A stretch of DNA of 25,784 bases from an uncultured Parasphingopyxis sp. (GTDB taxonomy: Bacteria; Pseudomonadota; Alphaproteobacteria; Sphingomonadales; Sphingomonadaceae): the NCBI GenBank assembly GCA_905479515.1, contig CAJQMX010000161.1, positions 1-25,784 of the forward strand, written 5' to 3'. Below the pieces are notes generated by a model. The model was given only the letters and a program-made list of their open reading frames with translations. It was not told where the DNA came from and made no database searches. Positions 7,031 to 13,832 of this stretch are shown here, one piece after another (positions within the stretch are counted from its first letter, which is position 1; every line of letters begins with the position of its first letter). The position numbers and the translations under genes were made by a program.

Positions 7031-8299
7031 ATGAAACGCATTATTCTAGGCCTGACCTCCGTGCTCGCCGGTTGCATTCTTTGGGGTGCCATCGTGTTTG
7101 CAGCCCTTGATCAAGGATGGGGCAACAGCGCGATCGCCGATACAGGCGATGCGCGCGGGTTTGTGGAGGCAGCGCGAGACATCGCCGAACACCGCAACGC
7201 AGGGAATGTCAGCTTCATCCTCATTGAAGGCGGCACGCCAGTTGGCGACTTCAATCTGTCCACGGATGAACGGATCGACGGTCGAACCGTCTTTCAAGTC
7301 GCATCGCTTGGCAAATGGCTCACCGCATGGGGCGTTATGGTTCTGGTCGAAGAGGGCGAAATCGATCTCGACGCTCCCGTGTCCACCTATCTTTCCCGCT
7401 GGGACTTGCCTGCTTCGGAATTCGACGCCTCAGAGGTGACTGTCCGGCGTTTGCTCAGTCATACCGCCGGCCTCATAGACAGCCTAGGTTATGATGGGTT
7501 CGACAGGGCGCAGGACCGGCAAACTCTCGAAGCGTCGTTGACCACCGCGGAAGACGCGTCTCCCGGCAATGATGGCAGGACCATATTGGGCAGCGAGCCG
7601 GGCTCTGCATGGAACTATTCGGGCGGAAGCTACACCCTGCTGCAGCTGGTGATCGAAGAAGTTTCGGGCACAAGCTTTGCCGCGTTCATGCAAGACCGGG
7701 TTTTCGAGCCGCTCGCCATGGAGCGAACGACTTTCGATCATGATGCGGCGATTGAACTGGGCCTGGCCCAGAACTTTCTTCCGGACGGTTCAACCCAGCC
7801 GTTTCGCTGGTACACCGCTCTGGCTGCCACCTCCCTGTTTACGACGTCCGAAGACCTTGCCCGGTTTATTTCGGCGCAGGCGCCCGGCGTTTCGAACGCC
7901 GTGCTATCGGCAGAGACAATGGCTTTGATACGCGAGCCTCACGCATCCGAGATGGGGGCGGACATCTGGGGCCTTGGAGCGATGCTCTATGCATCCAACA
8001 ATGCAGGCGATTTCATTATCGGACACGATGGCAGCAATGAGCCGGCCATCAACACTGCGGCCCGATTTGATCCAGCCACCGGCGACGGGATCGTTATACT
8101 TTCTACCGGCGATGCGATGCTGGCCACTGATATTGGCGGCGAGTGGGTATTCTGGAAGACTGGCAATGTTGACAGCCTGACATTCGCATCTCGTCTCCCA
8201 ACGGCACTGGCGATTTTCGCAGCTGGCGTGATCGCGATCCTTCTGTTCGGCGCGCTGATCTCTTGGAAACGACGACGCAGTTCAGCGACGCGCATATGA
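7031..8299 (+). CDS. Beta-lactamase-family serine hydrolase with C-terminal membrane anchor
   Basis: The 422-residue protein has an N-terminal hydrophobic segment (signal or anchor) and a class-C beta-lactamase/DD-peptidase-like fold. The nucleophile motif SLGK (SxxK) is at 92-95, YSG at 196-198 replaces the usual YxN, and HDG at 332-334 takes the place of the KTG box. This set is typical of the esterase/peptidase branch (PF00144) rather than of true antibiotic hydrolases. A hydrophobic helix at about 389-411 followed by KRRR predicts a C-terminal anchor with the catalytic domain outside the membrane. The ATG at 7031 has GAAGGAG upstream; an in-frame ATG at 7007 would precede that site. Its stop overlaps the small ORF start (ATGA). 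Confidence 0.87.
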   Translation: MKRIILGLTSVLAGCILWGAIVFAALDQGWGNSAIADTGDARGFVEAARDIAEHRNAGNVSFILIEGGTPVGDFNLSTDERIDGRTVFQVASLGKWLTAWGVMVLVEEGEIDLDAPVSTYLSRWDLPASEFDASEVTVRRLLSHTAGLIDSLGYDGFDRAQDRQTLEASLTTAEDASPGNDGRTILGSEPGSAWNYSGGSYTLLQLVIEEVSGTSFAAFMQDRVFEPLAMERTTFDHDAAIELGLAQNFLPDGSTQPFRWYTALAATSLFTTSEDLARFISAQAPGVSNAVLSAETMALIREPHASEMGADIWGLGAMLYASNNAGDFIIGHDGSNEPAINTAARFDPATGDGIVILSTGDAMLATDIGGEWVFWKTGNVDSLTFASRLPTALAIFAAGVIAILLFGALISWKRRRSSATRI

Positions 8300-8421
8300 G
8301 CGAGGCCGCTGAGCACGGCCTAGATCGTCTGGCGCGATGGGTCAAAATCATGGCGGTATTTGGCAAGAGCCACAGCGGTTGGCGGGCTATTTCCAGGTAC
8401 ATGAATTCCACGGGAGATTAG
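8296..8421 (+). CDS. Possible 41-residue small protein
   Basis: The ORF starts with an ATG that overlaps the stop of the serine-hydrolase gene (ATGA, 8296-8299). It ends with TAG at 8419-8421, three bases before the pirin ATG, so it fills the gap exactly. It encodes a basic, tryptophan-containing peptide (start MSEAAEHGLDRLARWVKIMA) that could form an amphipathic helix. It has no separate ribosome binding site and would rely on coupling. The GGGAG for pirin lies inside its last codons. A chance ORF or a gene remnant is a real alternative. Confidence 0.35.
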   Translation: MSEAAEHGLDRLARWVKIMAVFGKSHSGWRAISRYMNSTGD

Positions 8422-8424
8422 CCA

Positions 8425-9357
8425 ATGCCCCTCAAAGAAACTCTGGAGCAAGAAACCCTGACGCAAGAAGCGCAAACAATCGAAAAACCATCGGCCGTTG
8501 GCCATTCCGGCGACCAGCGCTGCTTTGGCCCTGTTCCCGGAAAGCCATTTTCAATCGGGACAGGCTTTGAAGCTTCGAGCTTCAAGCACGCCATGTTCGC
8601 CGGCGCGATGGACCCGCTTGTCATGATCGATCATTACATCATGACTGAGCCAACGTTCGGCGCGCACCCCCATGCGGGCATCTCAGCGGTGACCGTGCTG
8701 TTCGATGACAGCACCGGGATCTTCAACAATCGTGACTCTCTTGGCAATGACATCAATCTGAAGCCCGGGGATCTCTATTGGCTGAAGGCAGGTCGCGGAG
8801 CGGTTCACGATGAAAAGCCCAGGCCCGGCTCACGCGTCCATGGTCTCCAGATGTTCGTCAATCTGCCCTCCAGCATGAAACAAGATGCGCCGCAATCGCT
8901 GCACGTCAAGGCGGCCGATATACCCATTCTCGCGCGCGCCGGCGCTACGGTGAGAGTGGTTCTGGGACAGAGCAATGGCCTTTCCGGCGCCCGCCCTCCT
9001 GCACTGCCGCTGACTATTCTGGACGCTAAGCTCGAACCGAGCGGACGGTTCAGCCATGAGGTCACCGCTAGTCACGCATGCGTGCTCGTCTGCATCAGCG
9101 GAAAGATCGAAATATCCAATGATGAGGAAATGATGGAAGTTGCCGCCGGACAGGCCTTCGCGATCGCGGCGCGAAAAGGGCCGTTCGCCCTTGCCCTTCA
9201 GGCCGATGTCGCAAGCCAGGCGGTACTTGTTACGGGCGAACCGCTCAGAGAGGATTTCGCTCAGCGCGGGCCATTTGTCATGAACACCGTGGCCGAACTT
9301 GACCAGATCGAAGCGGACTATCAAGCCGGACTGCTCGGCGCTCTGACTAACGAGTAA
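8425..9357 (+). CDS. Pirin-family cupin protein
   Basis: The 310-residue protein has the double cupin arrangement of pirins. The first cupin carries the metal ligands HPHAG (H81 and H83) and GRGAVHDE (H128 and E130), matching the H-x-H...H-x-E set of characterised pirins. It also has LQMFVNLP at about 141-148, typical of the family. The C-terminal cupin lacks an obvious ligand set, as usual. Pirins bind iron; some, such as E. coli YhhW, have quercetin 2,3-dioxygenase activity, while others act as redox-responsive partners of regulators. It is cytosolic. GGGAG about 8 bp before the ATG fixes the start. In this cluster it would fit oxidation of an aromatic compound or redox sensing (inference). 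Confidence 0.93.
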   Translation: MPLKETLEQETLTQEAQTIEKPSAVGHSGDQRCFGPVPGKPFSIGTGFEASSFKHAMFAGAMDPLVMIDHYIMTEPTFGAHPHAGISAVTVLFDDSTGIFNNRDSLGNDINLKPGDLYWLKAGRGAVHDEKPRPGSRVHGLQMFVNLPSSMKQDAPQSLHVKAADIPILARAGATVRVVLGQSNGLSGARPPALPLTILDAKLEPSGRFSHEVTASHACVLVCISGKIEISNDEEMMEVAAGQAFAIAARKGPFALALQADVASQAVLVTGEPLREDFAQRGPFVMNTVAELDQIEADYQAGLLGALTNE

Positions 9358-9445
9358 TGAGGAGCTTAAGCGTTTCACGAACGATGCCATTCGCATCCTC
9401 ATCGGCCTCGTTACCGAAGCGCACGAAAGCCGGGGCAGCATAGCT

Positions 9446-10165
9446 ATGCCGCAGGGATTGACTTACGCCGATGCCCCTATCGAACCGCCGCAGCGGACTG
9501 GGCGGTGGACCGCGATCCGCGACTTGTTTCTTGTCGTCGCGACGCTTGTAGTCGTGAAGCAATCGCTGCTTCCGGTCACGCAGCTCTATGCAGGCCCTGC
9601 CTCTACGTTGAGTGCCATGATCTTTGCCACCCTGCTGTTGAGGCGCAGGGGGATTGGATGGCGCGAATTGGGTCTGCGCTGGCCTGACAGCTGGCTCAAG
9701 ACGCTCGGGCTAACGCTGCTCACGATGGCATTCTTCCTGGCCTGCACTCAACTCATGGTTCTTGTGGCCGACCAGTTTTTTGAAGACATCGGCACCAGCG
9801 ACCGCTTTTCGCATATCGAGGGCAATCTGGCCGCATATCTGATGATCATGCTGCTCGTTTGGACGCATGGCTCATTCTTCGAAGAGCTTTTGTTTCGGGC
9901 TTTCATCATCAATCACACGAGCCAAGCCTTTGGCGGTGGACTCAGGGCGGATATCCTGGCTTTGCTTCTATCATCCGCTTTTTTCGGGTATCGTCATGCT
10001 TACTATCAAGGCTGGCACGGAGCTTTTGTGACGGGCGCGGGTGGCTTCGCTTTAGGTGTACTCTACCTATGGTTCGGACGACGAAACATTTTCCCCCTAA
10101 TTTTGGCGCATGGGGCATTTAACACTCTGGGCCAGACATTTCGGTTCTTCGGGGTCGAGGACTAA
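9446..10165 (+). CDS. CPBP-family intramembrane metalloprotease
   Basis: The 239-residue multi-pass protein has the three signatures of the CAAX-prenyl-protease/bacteriocin-processing (CPBP) family. These are EELLFR at 146-151, FGYRH at 180-184 and HGAFN at 222-226. They place the glutamates and histidines of the active site within the membrane helices. Bacterial members process or protect against peptides, or cleave membrane proteins; the substrate is unknown here. The frame is open back to 9347 without an ATG, GTG or TTG, so the ATG at 9446 is the only standard start, although its ribosome binding site is weak. It is the last gene of the plus-strand cluster, and no terminator hairpin is obvious after it. 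Confidence 0.9.
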   Translation: MPQGLTYADAPIEPPQRTGRWTAIRDLFLVVATLVVVKQSLLPVTQLYAGPASTLSAMIFATLLLRRRGIGWRELGLRWPDSWLKTLGLTLLTMAFFLACTQLMVLVADQFFEDIGTSDRFSHIEGNLAAYLMIMLLVWTHGSFFEELLFRAFIINHTSQAFGGGLRADILALLLSSAFFGYRHAYYQGWHGAFVTGAGGFALGVLYLWFGRRNIFPLILAHGAFNTLGQTFRFFGVED

Positions 10166-10201
10166 GTGAGCCACGAGCTTCCGCAAATGAGCCGCTTGCC
10201 A

Positions 10202-10266
10202 AATGTCCCTTTCGGCCCAACTTAAGGCGATAGAGCCAGCTCAATAGTCTGATGAAAGCGGACATT
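10202..10266. repeat. Inverted repeat next to the recombinase remnant
   Basis: AATGTCCCTTTC (10202-10213) and GAAAGCGGACATT (10254-10266) are inverted copies that differ by one inserted base. They flank about 40 bp. The right copy contains the ATG from which the truncated recombinase frame reads. The pair may be a remnant of a repeat element at the break point. Its spread in the genome cannot be seen from here. Confidence 0.4.
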
Positions 10267-11259
10267 CGGCTTTCAGTTCCTTTAACGCTAACCTCGAACT
10301 TCCGAGATTGGGGCGCAAAGCCGCCCTTCACTCCGTTACTGTCCACCATTCAACCGTTCAGCCGAGGCGCGCTGTTCCACCTGCTGCGCAACCGGCTCTA
10401 TCTCGGCAAGATCGTTCACAAAGGCGAGGTCCATGAAGGCAGGCATGCCGCCATCGTAGCCGAGGATTTGTTCGGCAAGGCGCAGCAGCATCTCGACGCC
10501 AATGCGCGACGCCACCGGGCAAGGGCACGAGGCCGGGCGGCGCAATCACCGCTTGCCGGAAAACTGTTTGACGCTGCCGGAGAACCGATGAGCCCGACGA
10601 CCTCACGCGGCAAGTCAGGACGGCGATATCGTTATTATGTGTCCGCATCGCTCCAGCAGGGAGCCCGGAAGGCGGGGCCAGACGTCGTGCAGCGGCTTTC
10701 AGCAACAGACATCGAAAAGGTTGTCGGCGAGGCGGTCCGACGATGGATACCGAGAGTGGCCGATCCGTTTTCGAAACTGGATGCGGTCAGCCTTTGCAAT
10801 GGGGGACTTCAGATCAGCGTGCGTGTCGACAAGCCAACCCGTCTGGCTGGTCGGCTAGCCGACGATGAAACGATTACCGATCGAGTGGGTAATCAGATCA
10901 CGGTGTTTTTGCCAGTCATGCTGCAGCGGCGTGGCGGTCGACGGCTTATCCTGCCAACGCGTATGAAGCTGAGCGATCCCGATCCGATCCTCATCGCCGC
11001 GCTTCGAAAAGCGCATGGGATGCTGAAGCGGGATCGCGGTATGCCAGTGATCGAGGCCGCGCCGGTATCGCCTTATGATCGGACGATCCTGCGGCTTGCA
11101 TTCCTTGCGCCCGACATTCAGCGGGCGATTATCGAGGGGCGTCAGCCGCAGCACCTCAATCTGGAATATTTCAAGTCGGTCGATCTACCGCTTGCCTGGT
11201 CGAAGCAGCGCGAACGGCTCGGCTTTGGAGAATTTCAACGCCCCTGTTCCGTCGATTAA
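10252..11259 (+). pseudogene. 5'-truncated large serine recombinase
   Basis: The frame encodes 335 residues. From about residue 35 (position 10354) it matches the recombinase domain of large serine recombinases: PFSRGALFHLLRNRLYLG, then IVHKGEVHEGRHAAIV. A core-like segment (LAGKLFDAAGEPMSP...RYRYYVS) and the usual C-terminal end follow, with LAPDIQRAIIEGRQPQHL. The N-terminal catalytic domain with the active-site serine, about 150 residues plus linker, is missing. Upstream DNA to the CPBP gene does not supply it in any frame that I can recognise. The first 34 residues look unrelated and come from the junction with the inverted repeat. It cannot catalyse strand exchange alone, so it is most likely a remnant of a mobile element or island. 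Confidence 0.82.
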
Positions 11260-11312
11260 ACCCCCTGTTATCGGCGATATCGATCCCTGTTATGGCGATT
11301 AAATACCCTGTT
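11242..11312 (+). repeat. Four iteron-like CCCTGTT direct repeats
   Basis: CCCTGTT begins at 11242, 11263, 11285 and 11306, giving spacings of 21, 22 and 21 bp. Three units continue with related sequence such as (C/A)(C/T)(G/C)...CGATTAAA, so the repeat is longer than the heptamer. The spacing of two helical turns puts all copies on one face of the DNA. The array starts in the last codons of the recombinase remnant. Possible roles are a protein-binding array, an accessory recombination site or part of the mobile element's end. Confidence 0.7.
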
Positions 11313-11340
11313 CCGTTGAAGAACAGGGAAATGGGGTATT
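11302..11340. repeat. Nested palindrome containing CCCTGTT/AACAGGG
   Basis: CCCTGTT (11306-11312) and AACAGGG (11322-11328) form a 7-bp stem with a 9-nt loop. An alternative, wider pairing joins AATACCC (11302-11308) with GGGTATT (11334-11340). The two foldings share bases and exclude each other in part. The last direct-repeat unit thus also serves as one arm of a palindrome. Confidence 0.5.
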
Positions 11341-11445
11341 GAAGGCGCGTGAACCCCGGAAAACTGGGGTTTCGTGACGCCGATATTCTCGCGACACACC
11401 CGAAATCGCCTGTTTTAGGTTCGAAAAACGAGTTTTTCCCTGTTC

Positions 11446-11465
11446 TTTCCCTGAAAACAGGGAAA
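11446..11465. repeat. 8-bp perfect hairpin TTTCCCTG-AAAA-CAGGGAAA
   Basis: TTTCCCTG (11446-11453) and CAGGGAAA (11458-11465) are perfect inverse copies around a four-base loop. Another CCCTGTT (11438-11444) lies immediately before it. No T-run of more than three follows on either strand, so intrinsic termination is doubtful. It is more likely a protein or recombinase site of the mobile remnant. Confidence 0.45.
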
Positions 11466-11631
11466 CCGAACCGATGCACGGTCGCTCAGAGACAGGGCGG
11501 GAAAAGGGGGCCTGTTATCGCTCCAGAGACGGCCTCATTGATGCTGGAGTGACGGAATGGACGCCGGGCGGCCGCCTGTTCCGCAGATGTGCGCAGCGGC
11601 CCTGATAACAGAGACGAGTGCCGGGCGTGGC

Positions 11632-11724
11632 TGGCGGACACGGAGGGATTCGAACCCTCGATACGGATAATCTCCGTATGCCGGTTTAGCAAACCGGTGG
11701 TTTCAGCCACTCACCCACGTGTCC
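11632..11724 (-). tRNA. tRNA-Ser (anticodon GCU)
   Basis: Read on the minus strand, the acceptor GGACACG pairs with CGTGTCC, followed by G and an encoded CCA. The anticodon stem and loop read CCGGTTTGCTAAACCGG, giving anticodon GCT. The long variable arm (ATACGGAGATTATCCGTAT) is that of a class II serine tRNA, and the T arm has GAGGGTTCGAATCCCTC. Total length is 93 bases. The 3' end faces the recombinase remnant, the usual orientation for island integration at a tRNA 3' end. Confidence 0.97.
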
Positions 11725-11929
11725 TGACTCAGCCGAACGGCGCGTATAGCCATGCGGAACGGCGCGATCAACAACTAGTCGCACTGCCCGATATCATTCG
11801 GTCAAATAGCAGGAAATTGGCGCACGGACTCATTTCGGCCCGCAACCGACTCCGTTCGTCCCGCCTTTGATTGCGCGGGAGTCCGGCAGGGGCGTAAACC
11901 TGCAAGGCTAAGCTTTTGCGGGGTACGCC

Positions 11930-12757
11930 ATGTTCAAGAAACACCTGATTTCCATTGCGGCTGCCTTCGGCCTGGCCAGCATCGCGCTGGCGCCTGCAAC
12001 GGCACAGATCGACACTGTCGACCCGGATGCCGCGCTTGAAGCCGGTGATTTCAGCGATAGCGATTATCAAAGCGGCGGAACGACAACGGATGCGGGCGGA
12101 ACCTATCAGGACGGCACAGGCTTTGATCCTGATGAGGCGGCCGAAGATGACACGACCGTATATACCGATCCCAACTATATTCCCGATACGCCCGGTTATG
12201 AAGGCGAAACGGCAACGGAAGACAATACAGGAAACACGCAGGCTCCTGTCGTTCCCGGCCAGGAAAGCCGGGGGACAACCTATCAGCAGGACGATCTGAT
12301 CGCCGCCGCTGACGGCCTGTTCGGCGATGGTGCCGAAGGCCTGGCCCGGATGATCCAGGATATCCTCTCGGATCAGGGCGAGCCCAATGCCTATATTGTT
12401 GGCCGTGAAGCGGGCGGCGCCTTTATCTTCGGCGTGCGCTATGGCTCGGGTACGCTGTTCCATGCGGTTGAGGGTGAACAGCCGGTATACTGGACCGGTC
12501 CTTCGGTCGGTTTCGACGCGGGTGCGAACGGCGCATCGACCTTTGTTCTGGTGTATAATCTGTATGACAGCGAAGAGCTGTTCCGCCGCTTTCCTGCGGT
12601 TTCGGGCGAAGCCTATCTGGTTGGCGGACTGACGGCGAGCTATCTGCGCTCGGGCGACAAGGTGCTGATTCCGATCCGGCTCGGTGCGGGCCTCCGGCTG
12701 GGCGCCAATATCGGCTATATGAATTTCAGCCGTAACCGGCGCTGGCTCCCTTTTTAG
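11930..12757 (+). CDS. eipA: DUF1134/EipA-like periplasmic envelope-integrity protein
   Basis: The 275-residue protein has a signal peptide (about 1-25, ending ATAQ) and then an acidic, low-complexity linker to about residue 115. The DUF1134 domain follows and runs to the C-terminus. Its typical segments are REAGGAFIFGVRYGSGTL, VYWTGPSVGFDAGANG, VYNLYDSEELFRRFP, SGEAYLVGG and the ending GLRLGANIGYMNFSRNRRW. In Brucella, EipA is a periplasmic protein needed for cell-envelope integrity. The linker is longer than I recall for Brucella. The gene stands alone between the tRNA gene and rarD. The start has only a weak G-rich ribosome binding site. Confidence 0.88.
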   Translation: MFKKHLISIAAAFGLASIALAPATAQIDTVDPDAALEAGDFSDSDYQSGGTTTDAGGTYQDGTGFDPDEAAEDDTTVYTDPNYIPDTPGYEGETATEDNTGNTQAPVVPGQESRGTTYQQDDLIAAADGLFGDGAEGLARMIQDILSDQGEPNAYIVGREAGGAFIFGVRYGSGTLFHAVEGEQPVYWTGPSVGFDAGANGASTFVLVYNLYDSEELFRRFPAVSGEAYLVGGLTASYLRSGDKVLIPIRLGAGLRLGANIGYMNFSRNRRWLPF

Positions 12758-12917
12758 CTGTTGGAAATTTCCCGGGCGGGACCGCGTCAGCTGGTGTTTG
12801 GTGGACGCACCCTGTCGGTTGAGCGCCGCACCGGCCCGCTCTCCCAACAATCCGCGCTTTTCCTTGGCCAATAATTTTCGTGTGGCGAGCAGCGCCTTAA
12901 CCGCCTAGCGCGGTGCC

Positions 12918-13826
12918 ATGAGCGATCAGCACAATTCAGCATCCGGCTATGCGTTCGGCATCGGGGTTTATCTTCTCTGGGGGCTGGTACCGCTTTACTT
13001 CAAATTGCTCGATCATGTCGGCTCGGTCGAGACGGTTGCACACCGTATTGTCTGGTCTGTCGGGCTATTGCTGGTGCTGCTGCTGGTTTTGGGAAAGCTG
13101 GGAAGCCTCCGCACAATCTTCCGCAACCGGCGCACCATGCTCGCGCTGACCGCATCCGCAACGCTGATTGGGGTTAACTGGCTCGTCTATATATGGGCGA
13201 TCACCAATGAGCATATCGTTGCGACAAGCCTCGGCTATTTTCTCAATCCGCTTCTCAATGTCGCACTTGGCACGGTTATGCTGAAGGAAAAGCTGCGACC
13301 GACGACCATTGTCGCGATCATCCTTGCCGCGATTGGCGTGCTGATATTGGCAATCAGCGCCCTTGATACGCTGTGGATCAGCCTGACTCTGGCGGGCTGC
13401 TTTGCGCTGTACGGCTATATTCGCAAAGTTACCGATGCGGGCGCGATTGAAGGGCTGGCGGTCGAAACTGCGCTGCTCAGCCCGTTATGCCTCGCCTATC
13501 TCATCTGGTTGGGGGTTACCGGTGGCCTGATATTTGGCACGGATACAGAGACTGACATGCTGCTCATTTTCGCCGCAGTCATCACATCAGTCCCGCTGAT
13601 GCTGTTCGCAGCCGCTGCCAAGCGCCTGACGCTGACAACGCTCGGCCTTATACAATATCTCGCGCCCTCCTTAGCCTTTCTGATCGGCGTGTTCGTCTTC
13701 AACGAACCACTGAACAGCGGCCAGATCGCCTGTTTCGTGCTGATCTGGACAGGGCTTGCCCTGTTTACGTTCGACAGTATCCGCGCGGCGCGGACAAACA
13801 GGGCACGGGCACGCGCGGCGGTCTGA
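12918..13826 (+). CDS. rarD: EamA-family transporter RarD
   Basis: The 302-residue protein is almost entirely hydrophobic, with about ten membrane helices, as expected for drug/metabolite transporters of the EamA type. RarD-specific stretches are GVYLLWGLVPLYFKLLDHV near the N-terminus, HRIVWS, the LIGVNWLVYIWAITNEHIV segment and TSLGYFLNPLLNV. RarD transports an undefined small molecule across the inner membrane; chloramphenicol has been suggested for homologues. The length matches the family. The gene is convergent with pyrC with only six bases between the stops, and no terminator hairpin is visible there. Confidence 0.93.
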   Translation: MSDQHNSASGYAFGIGVYLLWGLVPLYFKLLDHVGSVETVAHRIVWSVGLLLVLLLVLGKLGSLRTIFRNRRTMLALTASATLIGVNWLVYIWAITNEHIVATSLGYFLNPLLNVALGTVMLKEKLRPTTIVAIILAAIGVLILAISALDTLWISLTLAGCFALYGYIRKVTDAGAIEGLAVETALLSPLCLAYLIWLGVTGGLIFGTDTETDMLLIFAAVITSVPLMLFAAAAKRLTLTTLGLIQYLAPSLAFLIGVFVFNEPLNSGQIACFVLIWTGLALFTFDSIRAARTNRARARAAV

Positions 13827-13832
13827 TCCGGC

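Larger units (their letters stand above)
11260..11631. other. Gene-free, repeat-rich stretch between recombinase remnant and tRNA
   Basis: No protein gene is evident in these 372 bp. Besides the CCCTGTT array the stretch holds the nested palindrome at 11302-11340, an AACCCC/GGGGTT hairpin (11352-11371), the hairpin at 11446-11465 and a further CCTGTTATCG (11511-11520), which recalls the array units. A CTCCAG/CTGGAG pair (11521-11549) is weaker. The texture is that of a mobile-element end. Confidence 0.55.

Noticed and set aside
7031..8299. Antibiotic-resistance beta-lactamase
   Set aside because: The YSG and HDG boxes and the C-terminal anchor fit the esterase/peptidase branch of the family. 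Nothing shows beta-lactam hydrolysis.
8303..8321. AGGCCG/CGGCCT hairpin as a terminator after the serine hydrolase
   Set aside because: The stem is short with no T-run, and the neighbouring genes are tightly spaced on the same strand.
11242..11465. CRISPR array
   Set aside because: The repeats are only about 7 strongly conserved bases with 14-15 bp between them. There are no spacers of uniform length and no cas genes.
11735..11768. Direct repeat GAACGGCGCG twice after the tRNA gene
   Set aside because: It is short and G+C-rich, easily due to chance, and not related to the tRNA end.
11589..11870. ORF with an EGFEPS-like peptide
   Set aside because: It is the antisense translation of the tRNA-Ser gene (GAGGGATTCGAACCC), a well-known false gene.
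11768..12871. Long minus-strand ORF across eipA
   Set aside because: It is a mirror frame of eipA. The plus strand has the signal peptide and the DUF1134 domain.
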